From assembly GCA_003219195.1 (NCBI GenBank), contig QHPX01000090.1, positions 1 to 32,619 of the forward strand: a DNA stretch of 32,619 bases, written 5' to 3'. The DNA is from Verrucomicrobiota bacterium. GTDB taxonomy: Bacteria > Verrucomicrobiota > Verrucomicrobiia > Chthoniobacterales > UBA10450. The translations under genes and the position numbers were made by a program. The notes under the pieces are model-generated. The model did no database searches, had not been told where the DNA came from, and was given only the letters and a program-made list of their open reading frames with translations. Below, in pieces: positions 1 to 8,636 of the stretch; position 1 is the first letter of the stretch, and every line of letters begins with the position of its first letter.

Positions 1-298
1 GTGCTTCTTCTTTTTTTTCTTCCTTTTTTTCTTCTTTCTTTTCTTCAGCTGGCCCTTCTTCACCTTCTCCGCCGATGAACGCGATCTTGTCGCCAACATT
101 TACCTTGCCGCCCTCTTCGACATAAATTTCGGTGAGCGTCCCATCTTCCGGCGATTCCCATTCCATCGTCGCCTTGTCCGTCTCGATTTCCGCGATGACG
201 TCACCGGCCGAAACTTTATCGCCCGTTTTTTTCTTCCACGAGACGAGCGTTCCTTCCGTCATTGTGTCGCTCAGCTTCGGCATTTGGATTTCAGGCAT
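1..298 (-). CDS. pdhC: Dihydrolipoamide acetyltransferase (E2 of pyruvate dehydrogenase), N-terminal part
   Basis: This is the first 99 codons of an E2 gene that runs off the left edge of the window. The start ATG is at 298-296 and reads MPEIQMPKLSDTMTEGTL. A complete lipoyl domain follows (residues about 1-78), with the lipoylated lysine in the EIETDKATMEWES motif near residue 43. The domain carries the acetyl group between E1 and the E2 core. After it comes a linker made almost only of Lys and Glu (KKEEKKEEKKEE), where E2 linkers are usually Ala/Pro-rich. It lies 88 bp downstream of pdhB on the same strand, so it is the third gene of the pdhA-pdhB-pdhC operon. The E3-binding and catalytic domains are outside the window. 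The neighbouring E1 genes make a pyruvate E2 most likely, though a branched-chain E2 is not fully excluded. Confidence 0.9.
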   Translation of the reverse strand, partial: MPEIQMPKLSDTMTEGTLVSWKKKTGDKVSAGDVIAEIETDKATMEWESPEDGTLTEIYVEEGGKVNVGDKIAFIGGEGEEGPAEEKKEEKKEEKKEEA

Positions 299-330
299 GG
301 CGCAAAAGCTAAAATGTTAAACGGGTTCAA

Positions 331-383
331 CGTTACAATGGACTGTCTTTTTAACCTTGTAACGCATGTAACTTTTGTAACGT
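331..383. repeat. Short GTTACAA/TTGTAAC repeats between pdhB and the E2 gene
   Basis: The 88-bp spacer between pdhB and the E2 gene holds three units of period 9 (TTGTAACGC, ATGTAACTT, TTGTAACG) at about 358-383 and one inverted copy (CGTTACAAT) at 331-339. Inverted units could pair as a weak hairpin in the operon mRNA. I see no terminator or recognised regulatory site. It resembles the other short-period tracts of the window (10980-11066, 13343-13384, 27385-27411) but has a different unit. Confidence 0.5.
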
Positions 384-386
384 CGA

Positions 387-1370
387 TCAGGCGTAACAGA
401 CCCTTTTCACTGTAGCGATTAATTTGCCGGCGTTGGGCAGCACCGCTTTCTCGAGGCGTTCGTTGTAAGGCATCGGCACGTCCTCTTGAGAAACGCGCAT
501 GACGGGTGCATCGAGCTCATCGAAAATATTTTTCTGGATGCGGTAGCAAACTTCCGCGCCCACGCCGCAGAACGGCCGGTCTTGTTCGACAATCACGACG
601 CGGTGCGTTTTCGCGACTGAATCGAAGATAGCTTTCTCGTCGAGCGGTTTGATGGAGCGAAGATCGACAATTTCCGCGGAAATATCTTCGTCTTCCAGTT
701 GCGCGGCCACGGCGAGCGCGAGCGGGACCGTTTGGGCGTAACAGATAATCGAGACATCGCTGCCTTCGCGTTTCACTTCCGCTTCGCCCAGCGGAATGAG
801 CAGCTCTTCATCCGGCGATTCGACCATTCCTTTCGAGCTGTAAAGAAGCTCCGCCTCGAGAACGAGCACCGGATTGTCGTCCCGCACGGCGGTTTTGAGC
901 AAACCTTTCGCATCGCGCGGCGTTGCCGGCGTGCAAACTTTTAATCCGGGCGCGTTTGCGTAAAGCGGTTCCGTCGCGTGCGAATGGGTCGCGCCGAGTT
1001 GATGAGCGGGGCCGTTTGGTCCGCGAAAGGTGATTGGAATATTAAATTGCCCACCAGACATCGTGAACATGTTCGGCGCGTTGTTTACGACCTGGTCGAA
1101 AGCGACGAGCGAGAAACTGAACGTCATGAACTCGATAATCGGCCGCAAGCCAACCATGGCTGCGCCCACTCCAAGCCCGGCAAAACCGTTTTCACTGATC
1201 GGCGTATCGATGATGCGTTTCGGGCCAAAGCGATCGAGCAAACCCTGACTGACTTTGTAAGCGCCGTTGTATTCGGCGACTTCTTCGCCCATCAGAAACA
1301 CGTTGGGATCGCGCTCCAATTCTTCGGCGAGCGCTTCGTTGAGCGCCTGACGATAAGTAATTTCTCTCAT
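387..1370 (-). CDS. pdhB: Pyruvate dehydrogenase E1 component, beta subunit
   Basis: This 327-residue protein matches the beta subunit of heterotetrameric alpha-ketoacid dehydrogenase E1 in full length. The start MREITYRQALNEAL, the motif LMGEEVAEYNGAYKVSQGL and the stretch DTPISENGFAGLGVGAAM are typical and form part of the thiamine diphosphate site. Together with PdhA it decarboxylates pyruvate and acetylates the lipoyl group of E2. Its ATG overlaps the pdhA stop codon (ATGA), which suggests translational coupling. A copy of the AAGATCGACA motif lies inside the gene (660-669) and encodes Val-Asp-Leu. A repeat element (1373-1436) ends three bases before its start codon. Substrate choice (pyruvate rather than branched-chain acids) is inferred from overall similarity. 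Confidence 0.93.
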   Translation of the reverse strand: MREITYRQALNEALAEELERDPNVFLMGEEVAEYNGAYKVSQGLLDRFGPKRIIDTPISENGFAGLGVGAAMVGLRPIIEFMTFSFSLVAFDQVVNNAPNMFTMSGGQFNIPITFRGPNGPAHQLGATHSHATEPLYANAPGLKVCTPATPRDAKGLLKTAVRDDNPVLVLEAELLYSSKGMVESPDEELLIPLGEAEVKREGSDVSIICYAQTVPLALAVAAQLEDEDISAEIVDLRSIKPLDEKAIFDSVAKTHRVVIVEQDRPFCGVGAEVCYRIQKNIFDELDAPVMRVSQEDVPMPYNERLEKAVLPNAGKLIATVKRVCYA

Positions 1371-2401
1371 CGTGTAGTGGCGGCCGTGTCGGCCGCAGAT
1401 TCTTTAGGTGTTGCAGGCGACACGCCTGCCACTACAGAATTCACGTAGGTGTAATCGTAAAGCCTCTCGAGCGGCAGCTCCGGACTTTTCTCGGCAAACT
1501 TCACGGCCGCGAGCACTGTTTCTTTCGCGTGCTTATCGATCTGATCGAACTTTTCGTTTGTAAGTTTGCCCTCGCGGGTGAGCTGCGCGCGCAAACGCGT
1601 GATCGGATCGTCCAGCCGATATTTTTCCAGCTCATCTTTCGTCCGATAACTTGCCGGATCGGACATGGAATGGCCGCGATAACGATAAGTGCGAATCTCG
1701 ACGAACGCCGGATGCGGATCTTTGCGAATGGAACACACGATCTCGGCGAGTTTGTCGCGCACTTCGCGAAAGTTCATCCCATCGACAATTTCGCCCGGAA
1801 TGTCGTAACCCTCGGCGCGATCAACGATTTGTTTCAACGATGTCGATCTTTTCACCGAAGTGCCCATCGCGAAGAGATTGTTTTCGCAGATGAGAACGAC
1901 TGGCAGTTTAAAAAGCGCGATCAGATTGAGCGCTTCGTGAAATGAGCCCTGATTGATCGCGCCGTCGCCAAAAAAGCAAAGAGTCACGCGGTCTTCGGTG
2001 CGGTACTTGGAGGCGAACGCCATCCCCGCCGCCAGCGGAACGTGCGCGCCAACAATGGCGTGCCCACCGTACATGTGGCGGCTCCGATCGAAAAAATGCA
2101 TGGAACCGCCCAAGCCGCGCGAGCAACCGGTTTCCTTGCCGAATAGCTCCGCCATGCACGCATCCGCGCTGGTGCCGCGCGCAAGGGCATGCGCGTGATC
2201 GCGATACGCGGTGATGACATAATCGTCTTCGCGCACGGCCGCGATTGCGCCCACGACAACCGCCTCCTGCCCAATGTACAGATGGCAGAAGCCGCCGATC
2301 TTCTGCGCTTGATATTGCTGGCTCGCGCGTTCTTCGAAACGGCGGATCAGCAGCATCAGCGCGAGCATCTCGACCTCGTCGCGTGGCTCGGGCCGATGCA
2401 T
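1367..2401 (-). CDS. pdhA: Pyruvate dehydrogenase E1 component, alpha subunit
   Basis: This 344-residue protein is the E1 alpha subunit. It carries the YIGQEAVVVG and YRDHAHALARG regions, the GLGGSMHFF motif, and the thiamine diphosphate motif GDGAINQGSFHEALN...ENN (around residues 165-200). The loop with YRYRGHSMSDPASYR is the usual phosphorylation-loop region. The gene starts 6 bp after the DUF6580 gene and overlaps pdhB by 4 bp, so all three are probably co-transcribed. The last 22 codons are unusual: from about residue 323 the protein is encoded by a palindromic repeat (1373-1436), so the natural C-terminus has been replaced or extended by repeat-derived sequence. A motif copy (1841-1850) encodes Arg-Ser-Thr within the gene. 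Confidence 0.93.
   Translation of the reverse strand: MHRPEPRDEVEMLALMLLIRRFEERASQQYQAQKIGGFCHLYIGQEAVVVGAIAAVREDDYVITAYRDHAHALARGTSADACMAELFGKETGCSRGLGGSMHFFDRSRHMYGGHAIVGAHVPLAAGMAFASKYRTEDRVTLCFFGDGAINQGSFHEALNLIALFKLPVVLICENNLFAMGTSVKRSTSLKQIVDRAEGYDIPGEIVDGMNFREVRDKLAEIVCSIRKDPHPAFVEIRTYRYRGHSMSDPASYRTKDELEKYRLDDPITRLRAQLTREGKLTNEKFDQIDKHAKETVLAAVKFAEKSPELPLERLYDYTYVNSVVAGVSPATPKESAADTAATTR
1373..1436. repeat. REP/BIME-like palindromic element inside the 3' end of pdhA
   Basis: This 64-bp element has two hairpins. Stem one is GCGGCCG-TGT-CGGCCGC and stem two is GCAGGCG-ACA-CGCCTGC, both perfect. The outer ends TGTAGTGGC and GCCACTACA are complementary, so the whole unit is an inverted repeat of two similar halves. 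It is read through as the C-terminal tail of PdhA and ends next to the pdhB start codon. It shares its architecture with the elements at 20157-20218 and 21089-21158. Confidence 0.8.
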
Positions 2402-2407
2402 TGAGAT

Positions 2408-2995
2408 TTACGCGACGCGAGGCAAGGCCGCTTCTGCACGCGAGCGAGCAGAGTTTCGGCCAAAGCTCATGCAGGCGATGAAAAGCAGGGTGAACAAAAG
2501 ATCGCTGAGGAGCGAGTTGCGGAAAAACATCCAACTCGGTGTCGAGCTGAACTGGGGCAACCCAACGGTGAGCGCTTGAATCAGGCCCGCAAAATTCTTT
2601 GCATAACCGGGATCGGTGAGCCAGGCGAACGTGTTGGTGATCGCGTAAAAAATTGTCGATCCAACAACCGAAGCCGGCAGAAGCGTTTTAGGCGAAACGC
2701 GATTGCGCAACAAAAAGCCGATGAAACCGACCAGAGCAAGGGCAAGATAGCGACAAAGAATCAGCGGATCGAGAATGGCCGCGCCGTAATGAAAGTTGAG
2801 CGCTGCGTCCGAGATAAAAAGCGCGATCAATGGCACGCTGAATTTGTATTTCGCTGGAAAATAAGCAGCGCTGCAGAGCGCGAGCGCGGCGAAGGGGGCG
2901 AAGTTGGAAAGCCAGGTCGCGCCGGAATCAATCAAGAGCCCCGTCGTAATGCGATAGGCGACGACGGAAAAAACAAGAAGAAGTGCGGGAATCAT
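2408..2995 (-). CDS. DUF6580-type integral membrane protein
   Basis: This 195-residue hydrophobic protein has about five predicted membrane segments (residues about 4-22, 30-48, 52-70, 83-96, 105-125, plus a C-terminal helix near 165-180). The stretch around FISDAALNFHYGA and the region ending in SLLSDLLFTLLFIACM fit the DUF6580 family of putative small-molecule transporters, which resembles the substrate-binding subunits of ECF transporters. No ATPase or coupling subunit is next to it. It lies 6 bp upstream of pdhA on the same strand, so it may be the first gene of that operon. The substrate is unknown; a link to pyruvate dehydrogenase, for example supply of a cofactor precursor, would be a guess from position only. 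Confidence 0.65.
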   Translation of the reverse strand: MIPALLLVFSVVAYRITTGLLIDSGATWLSNFAPFAALALCSAAYFPAKYKFSVPLIALFISDAALNFHYGAAILDPLILCRYLALALVGFIGFLLRNRVSPKTLLPASVVGSTIFYAITNTFAWLTDPGYAKNFAGLIQALTVGLPQFSSTPSWMFFRNSLLSDLLFTLLFIACMSFGRNSARSRAEAALPRVA

Positions 2996-3133
2996 CGCAG
3001 AAATTTATCCGTCCTGCGCGATATGCAAAGACCATTTGGCTAAACTAACCCGCGGCGTAATTGTCGCTCTTTTAGTTGTCGATCTTACTCGCGGCGCGCA
3101 AGGCGCACAGAGTCCGCTGCTGACGCGAGACAC

Positions 3134-3391
3134 TTACTTTTGCGCCGCGGGCGCGGCGGCCATTTTTTGCAGGCGCGCTTTCCGGCGATTCGCGGCGTTG
3201 CGGTGAATGATTCCGCGCTTGGCCGCTTTATCGATTGCCGAAATGAGTGCACGAAGTTCTTTCGCAGGCGGTGGGCCCGCAACGCGCACTTGCTTTTGGA
3301 GCGAACGCAGCCGCGTTCGTACACTCCGGTTGCGAAGCGAACGCGCCATCGATTGCCGGCCACGTTTGATTGCGGACTTTGTATTAGCCAT
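3134..3391 (-). CDS. rpsT: 30S ribosomal protein bS20
   Basis: This 85-residue basic protein begins MANTKSAIKRGRQSMARS and contains AIDKAAKRGIIHRNAANRRK, both diagnostic of bS20. It binds 16S rRNA during assembly of the small subunit. The length fits the family, and a short Ala/Pro-rich tail ends the protein. It stands alone, as is usual for rpsT. The 138 bp downstream contain a copy of the TGTCGATCTT motif (3077-3086) but no obvious T-tailed terminator. The 226 bp upstream (3392-3617) hold no gene that I can support; its promoter should lie there, but I could not identify convincing -35 and -10 boxes. Confidence 0.95.
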   Translation of the reverse strand: MANTKSAIKRGRQSMARSLRNRSVRTRLRSLQKQVRVAGPPPAKELRALISAIDKAAKRGIIHRNAANRRKARLQKMAAAPAAQK

Positions 3392-3617
3392 TCGTTAAGA
3401 GAAAAATGTTTGCCCGGGCTGGAGGCTCGCGGCGCGCGGCAAAGTTGTCAAGATCTCGCCGAACCCGCCGCGGCGGTCAGCTCCCACAATGGGAACGAGT
3501 CTATCAGCACAAGGTGACAAAGAGAAGGAGCTGGGCGACCCAGCTGATCGATTCAATCGGCTGCCTCTTGGCGCGAAGCGGGTCGATCTCGACCGGGATT
3601 CGCGATTTTGCGCCTGC

Positions 3618-4313
3618 TTAGGCGCCTCGCCCACTCGAAACCACCAGCGGCACCGGGGCACTTTTGCGTCCGGGCGTCGTCGCCGATTTCTCGGCGCCAG
3701 TGGACGAAATCACTGTCTCGGTCGCCGGTTGGCCGGGCTGGGATGCGGGACGCGCCGGCGCTGCGGCAACTTTCGGCAATCGGTTAGGAACGATTTGGAT
3801 AAGTGCGCCGAGTGGCAGCTGACTATAAAGAGCAGTCACATCGCTCGATTTCATCCGAATGCAACCGTAGCTTGCCGGTCGCCCGATTGTTTTTTCCTGC
3901 GGCGTGCCATGAATGTAAATGCACCGGTTAAAGGCATGCACATTCGAAGCCTCAAGACCACGCAGCCAGATGATGCGCGTGATGATGGGATCGCGACCAG
4001 GCGCGTTTGGAAGGAGAATTTCTCCGGTGAAACGACGATTATGAAAAACTGCACCGGTCGGCGCGTGGTCACCGATTTTTTGCGCGACTTGCAGGAACCC
4101 AAGCGGAGTTGTCATTCTGCCCCAACCATCGCCGAGCCCGAACTTTGAGGTGGAAACAGGATATGTGGCGACCTTGGCGCCGTTTTCCAAGAGCATCAGC
4201 TTCTGGTCGCGTACACTGATTATGACACGACTGGGAAGCGCCAGTTCGGCGCGCGCACCAAACGGATACGCGATTGAAACGAAGGCGAAAACGATGACAA
4301 GGGGGCGAAACAT
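3618..4313 (-). CDS. L,D-transpeptidase (YkuD domain), exported
   Basis: The protein of 231 residues starts with a signal-like segment (MFRPLVIVFAFVSIAYPFGARA), followed by a YkuD domain. The catalytic motif is visible as IHGT (His135) and SYGCIRM (Cys151). Such enzymes form 3-3 crosslinks in peptidoglycan or attach proteins to it, outside the cytoplasmic membrane. The C-terminal 60 residues are a low-complexity Ala/Pro/Thr tail. A longer reading frame begins at 4436, but it would overlap the upstream glycosyltransferase and bury the signal peptide, so I prefer the ATG at 4313, 31 bp after that gene. Co-orientation with the glycosyltransferase suggests a cell-envelope pair. Confidence 0.85.
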   Translation of the reverse strand: MFRPLVIVFAFVSIAYPFGARAELALPSRVIISVRDQKLMLLENGAKVATYPVSTSKFGLGDGWGRMTTPLGFLQVAQKIGDHAPTGAVFHNRRFTGEILLPNAPGRDPIITRIIWLRGLEASNVHAFNRCIYIHGTPQEKTIGRPASYGCIRMKSSDVTALYSQLPLGALIQIVPNRLPKVAAAPARPASQPGQPATETVISSTGAEKSATTPGRKSAPVPLVVSSGRGA

Positions 4314-4344
4314 GCGCGACTTCTTACTCAACTTTATTCGTTTG

Positions 4345-5844
4345 TCACGCGGGAACTGCGGCTGTCGCACGTGAGCCGCCGACACTGAATTTCGGCCACG
4401 GAGCCAGCGAGGAAAGCGAGACATAGAGAAACCCACTCTGAAACATGAGCAAGAATGGTACCGAAATGAACTGGTGGTGCACGATTGCGAACCAAACGAA
4501 GTAGCTGAAATAGATCGCGAAGGCCAATTCAGCGAGCGGCAGAGCTGATTTAAGCGGCCGGTATTTGCAGGCCCGCCAGGGCTGCGATTTGCGCTCGATA
4601 CCGTACTTCGGCGTTCGGGTAAAATCGGATTTGTGATTAAAGAGAGCTTCCAAGACGGCCCGCGCGTTGTTGAGTGAGAGGCCGATCCCGAGGGCGAGCA
4701 AGCAAGGGAGAAAAAGAATTTCTTTCATCCACGTGCGCGGATGCAGCTCGCGTTGTGCGCAAATGTAAAATACCGCCACCGATACCGACGCCGCGAGAAA
4801 AATGGGGATGTCGATCAAAAGAGTCCGCAGCCATCCGGCCTGCGGCCCACCGACGGAGGGATGCAGGAGCACGCATAAGCAAGCAAGAAGCAAGTAAGCG
4901 AAATTCGACATCAAGTGACCCGTGGCTTCGAGCTTAATCGGAAAGGGTAGTTTGCTGCGCCAGATGGTGGGCAGAAGTTTCTTGCATGTTTGGACGGATC
5001 CTTTGGTCCAGCGATGTTGCTGAGATTTGAAGCCGTTCATGTCCACCGGCAGTTCCGCCGGAGTCACCACATCGGGGAGGAAAATAAATTTCCAGCCCAC
5101 GAGCTGCGCGCGATAACTAAGATCGAGATCTTCGGTAAGCGTGTCGTGCTGCCAGCCGCCCGCTTCCTCGATGCAAGAACGGCGCCAGAGACCGGCCGTC
5201 CCATTAAAATTAAAAAAGCGTCCACTTCGGCTGCGCGCGGTTTGTTCCAGAAGCAGATGTCCATCCAGAAACATCGCCTGCGCGCGCGTGAGCAATGAAT
5301 AGCTGCGGTTCAAATGTCCCCAACGCGTCTGAATCATTCCGACTTTCGGATCGGTGAAAAAATCAATGGTGCGCCTGAGCAAGTCGGGCTGCGGGACAAA
5401 ATCGGCGTCGAGAATACAGACAAAATCGCCTTCGGCAAACTCGAGTCCTGCGGCGAGAGCACCCGCTTTGAAGCCAGTGCGATCAACGCGATGGATGAGT
5501 TGGACATTGAAACCGCGCCGGCGCAGTTCGTCCGCGCAGGAAGAAGTCAGTTCCCGAGTATCATCGGTCGAATCATCCAGCACCTGAATCTGGAGAAGTT
5601 GTCGCGGGTAGTCCAATTCGCTGACGGAGCGAAGCAAACGCTCGACCACGTAAACTTCGTTAAAGATCGGCAATTGCATCGTCACCTTCGGCAATTGTTC
5701 AAATCGCCGGGCCGGGATGGATTGGCGGTTCCTGTTTTTGAGAAACAAGTAGATAATGAAATAGCGATGGATGCCGTAGGCCGAAAGACCAATGAGCACG
5801 CTCAGGTAGCAGATCGTCCAGACAATGTAAGCGCTTCCTTGCAT
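4345..5844 (-). CDS. Cellulose-synthase-like family 2 glycosyltransferase, membrane-bound
   Basis: This 499-residue protein has an N-terminal membrane helix (IVWTICYLSVLIGLSAYGI), a GT2 catalytic domain and four or more C-terminal membrane helices. The processive-synthase motifs are present: LDDSTDD, ILDADF (DxD), LTEDLDLSYR (TED catalytic base) and QQHRWTKG (QxxRW). This combination fits enzymes that polymerise a beta-linked polysaccharide or glycosylate a lipid while exporting the product, of the CesA/glucomannan-synthase-like type. The sugar donor cannot be read from the sequence. The frame can be extended to a TTG at 5916, but the ATG at 5844 lies just before the first helix and is more credible. 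No PilZ domain is seen. The L,D-transpeptidase follows 31 bp downstream. Confidence 0.85.
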   Translation of the reverse strand: MQGSAYIVWTICYLSVLIGLSAYGIHRYFIIYLFLKNRNRQSIPARRFEQLPKVTMQLPIFNEVYVVERLLRSVSELDYPRQLLQIQVLDDSTDDTRELTSSCADELRRRGFNVQLIHRVDRTGFKAGALAAGLEFAEGDFVCILDADFVPQPDLLRRTIDFFTDPKVGMIQTRWGHLNRSYSLLTRAQAMFLDGHLLLEQTARSRSGRFFNFNGTAGLWRRSCIEEAGGWQHDTLTEDLDLSYRAQLVGWKFIFLPDVVTPAELPVDMNGFKSQQHRWTKGSVQTCKKLLPTIWRSKLPFPIKLEATGHLMSNFAYLLLACLCVLLHPSVGGPQAGWLRTLLIDIPIFLAASVSVAVFYICAQRELHPRTWMKEILFLPCLLALGIGLSLNNARAVLEALFNHKSDFTRTPKYGIERKSQPWRACKYRPLKSALPLAELAFAIYFSYFVWFAIVHHQFISVPFLLMFQSGFLYVSLSSLAPWPKFSVGGSRATAAVPA

Positions 5845-6079
5845 GTAGCTTTCAGGAGCTGCCCGTTGGTTGAGGCAGCAAGGGCGACATGATGCCGTTT
5901 CCGGCGCGTGCGTCAAATCAAAAATGCCGCTTTTGCCTCTGGAAAAGCGAGCTGACAGAGAAGACAGGGTAGCGTAGAAAAGATCTTAAAAACAAACGCC
6001 CTTCAGCGCTCTGCTTGACTTAAGGACGACCTTTCCCAAACGGCGAGCCAAAGCAAAAGTCCTGATCGTTGGAGGCTTC

Positions 6080-6484
6080 ATGCGGAAACGGCGAATCAAA
6101 TTTTCGCGCTTTGGCGAATGGAGCACAGCCCGGACATTCATCTTGCCTGAGGGGGCGAGCGGGTTAATTGGTGATAGAGGAATTTTTGCGGGCAAGCCGA
6201 TGCAATTGCGAGATAGATTCAAGAAGCAGAAACGGGATCGTTTCCAACGTTTTAACATTGTTTTTCCCATCCTTTTGGCGGGATGGGTGCCGTCGATTTT
6301 AACTCTCGTCGTTTCCTACACGATCCTGACGAAAACGCTGGAATCGAAAATCCTGCGCGATCGGCAGACCTTCATTCAATTAATCGCCCATCTGGTAGGC
6401 GACGACCTGAGCCGCACGCGCGGTGTCATTGAATATTATCGCGCATTGATGGGATGTTTATTGCCGCGCCCGACGGGACTCTGA
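6080..6484 (+). pseudogene. N-terminal fragment of the sensor kinase (membrane helix and start of sensor domain)
   Basis: This frame encodes a membrane helix (FNIVFPILLAGWVPSILTLVVSYTIL) and the first helix of an extracellular dCache-type sensor domain, ending in DDLSRTRGVIEYY. Then the frame leaves the homologous path and stops at 6484. The downstream frame, open from 6433, continues with a convincing sensor sequence (RIDGMFIAAPDGTLIASLP). The join at about 6436-6450 also lacks the 35-40 residues a dCache domain normally has here, so a deletion that is not a multiple of three fits better than one missing base. A GGAGG sequence 5 nt before the ATG at 6080 supports that start; an ATG at 6200 is the alternative. 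Confidence 0.6.
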
Positions 6485-8607
6485 TCGCGTCGCTACCCTC
6501 CATTCCGGGGATGGTCGGTAAGGATTTTGGCTCTGATGGTTGGCGGGAACAGGCCAAAGCAACCAACGGGACCTTTGTCTCGGCCGTGCATCCTCGTTTT
6601 CAGGACAAACGCAGGGCGACCGATATCGTCGGCGCAGTTCGGACGCCGGATGGAACCATTGTCGGCTACCTTGGAGTATCGGTGTTAATGGAAAGAATGG
6701 GGCGGCGTTTGTCCGCGATTGAATTTGCGGACGAGTCCGTTTGCCAGATCCTGGATCAAAACGGGACCGCGCTCTTCGGCACTGATTTTCGACCTAATTC
6801 AAGCATCGAGCTGGGAAAAGCCGGGACGTTGATGAACGACATTAGCAAGAACAAGACCGGGCATTTCGAGCGGCACGGCAATCTTTATTCTTTCAGCCCG
6901 GTGGAATCGACGGGCTGGGTGGCGGTAGTGGCGCAGCCTAAGGCCGTCGCCTATAAACCTGTGCATGATCTGTTGAACAAGATGAAAATCCTTGTCGGGT
7001 GGCTGCTGGTCGGCACAGCTGTTGGTGCGTTGGGCGCGAACAAGCTCTATCGGCGCGAGACCGAAGCCACCCGGCGCATCGAACGCGAAGTTGTTTTCAG
7101 CGAAAAAATTCTCGCCAACGTGCCGAGTGGGATTGCTCTTGTCGATCCGGTTTCGCGACGTTTTCTTCAGGCCAACGAGGCTTTTGCGCAGATGGCGCAA
7201 CGCTTTGGAGATATGTCCCCCGGGCGCGACATCACCGAAGCAACCTACGACGATGTAAAGATTGCTCCGCCGGAAGCGATCGAGAAAGTCCTCTCTTTTG
7301 GGACACCGTTTCAACTGGTCGAGCAACCGTTCAAGGACAAAACAGGTGTTACGCATTTTGTGAACATCAGCCTGCTCCGCTTGCAAAGCTCGCAACAAAC
7401 CGTTCAGGGCGTGCTTTATCTTCTCGAGGACAAGACCCGCGACGTCACACTGCGCCAGGAACTGATTGACGCAAATGCGGCCAAAGATCAATTCCTTGCG
7501 CTGCTTTCCCACGAGTTGCGCAATCCTCTCTCGCCTGTCATTGCCATGGTCGGGGAATTGGAAGCGAGCATTCCCGATTCCCCTTCGGCCCGGGAGGCGC
7601 TCGAGGTCATCCGACGCAATGTCGAGCTGGAAGCGCGGCTGATTGACGACTTACTTGATGTGACGCGGATCGCTAAAGGCAAGTTGCAGTTAAGTTTTGA
7701 GATTATTTGTGTGCCTGAAATCCTCCAACGGGCCTGCGAAATTTGCCGCGAAGATATCGCCCGGAAGCATCTCGAATTGAAATCTCACCTTCACGCCAAA
7801 AGCACGCACGTCCGGGGAGATCCGGCGCGTTTGCAGCAGGTCTTTTGGAACCTCATTAAGAACAGCGTTAAATTTACTCCGGCCCAAGGCCGCATCACGA
7901 TTGAAACGCTTAATCCGACTCCAGAAGAAATTGAAATCCGAATCTCGGACACCGGCATCGGGATCGAGCAGGAAAAAATCGACAAGATTTTTAATGCTTT
8001 CGAGCAGGGCCAAAGCTCGATCACTCGCCGTTTCGGCGGTCTCGGTCTGGGTCTCGCCATCTCGAAAGCCATGGTCGACGCGCACGGAGGAAGAATTCGC
8101 GTGGAAAGCCCGGGTAAAGATCGAGGTTCGACCTTCGCTCTAAAGTTGAAGACCGTTCCGGCTCCGATCTACACCGGCGACGGGGCGGAGAAGAAACGTC
8201 CCGCCGTCGCCGAAAAACAACGACGAGATACATTCGGGCAGCGGCGGGTTCTCGTGGTCGACGATCACCACGATACCTGTCTTGGGATGAAAATGATGCT
8301 TGAGCGCCGCGGTTATCAGATCACGCTCGCGCATTCGGCCGCGCAAGCCGTGGAAAAGGCGCGCGCACAAGATTTCGATCTGCTCATTAGCGACATTGGC
8401 CTGCCCGACCGCAGCGGCTACGAACTCATGCGCGAACTCGGAGCGAGCAAAGGCCTGCGCGGCATCGCGCTTAGCGGTTTCGGAATGGAACAAGATGTAA
8501 CCAAGGCGCAAGCGGCCGGATTCTCGGAACATCTGACCAAGCCGATCAATTTTGAGCGCCTGGAACGGGCAATTCAAAACTTACTCGAACCAGCTTCCGA
8601 ATCGTGA
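6454..8607 (+). CDS. Hybrid sensor histidine kinase/response regulator (dCache-TM-PAS-HisKA-HATPase-REC)
   Basis: The 717-residue frame contains, in order: the C-terminal part of a Cache sensor (1-175), a membrane helix (about 180-200), a PAS domain (about 220-330), HisKA with phospho-acceptor His353 in LLSHELRNPL, a HATPase domain (N box NLIKNS near 467, G boxes DTGIGI and GGLGLGLAIS), and a receiver domain from about residue 597 with phospho-Asp647 in LLISDIGLP and the conserved LTKPI. It would sense an external ligand and pass phosphate internally from His to Asp. It has lost its first membrane helix to a frameshift (see 6080-6484), so the sensor half is probably broken unless the two frames are joined. 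No output regulator lies beside it. Confidence 0.85.
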   Translation: MFIAAPDGTLIASLPSIPGMVGKDFGSDGWREQAKATNGTFVSAVHPRFQDKRRATDIVGAVRTPDGTIVGYLGVSVLMERMGRRLSAIEFADESVCQILDQNGTALFGTDFRPNSSIELGKAGTLMNDISKNKTGHFERHGNLYSFSPVESTGWVAVVAQPKAVAYKPVHDLLNKMKILVGWLLVGTAVGALGANKLYRRETEATRRIEREVVFSEKILANVPSGIALVDPVSRRFLQANEAFAQMAQRFGDMSPGRDITEATYDDVKIAPPEAIEKVLSFGTPFQLVEQPFKDKTGVTHFVNISLLRLQSSQQTVQGVLYLLEDKTRDVTLRQELIDANAAKDQFLALLSHELRNPLSPVIAMVGELEASIPDSPSAREALEVIRRNVELEARLIDDLLDVTRIAKGKLQLSFEIICVPEILQRACEICREDIARKHLELKSHLHAKSTHVRGDPARLQQVFWNLIKNSVKFTPAQGRITIETLNPTPEEIEIRISDTGIGIEQEKIDKIFNAFEQGQSSITRRFGGLGLGLAISKAMVDAHGGRIRVESPGKDRGSTFALKLKTVPAPIYTGDGAEKKRPAVAEKQRRDTFGQRRVLVVDDHHDTCLGMKMMLERRGYQITLAHSAAQAVEKARAQDFDLLISDIGLPDRSGYELMRELGASKGLRGIALSGFGMEQDVTKAQAAGFSEHLTKPINFERLERAIQNLLEPASES

Positions 8608-8636
8608 CGGCGGCCCCGTTCTGGGCGCTGGCTGAC

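Noticed and set aside
3392-3617. A structured RNA or small gene between rpsT and the L,D-transpeptidase
   Set aside because: I found no tRNA, SRP or recognisable riboswitch structure, and the frames there have no supportable start or family resemblance.
5986-6270. Minus-strand frame upstream of the hybrid kinase
   Set aside because: Overlaps the start region of the kinase, has no recognisable domain and no good ribosome binding site.
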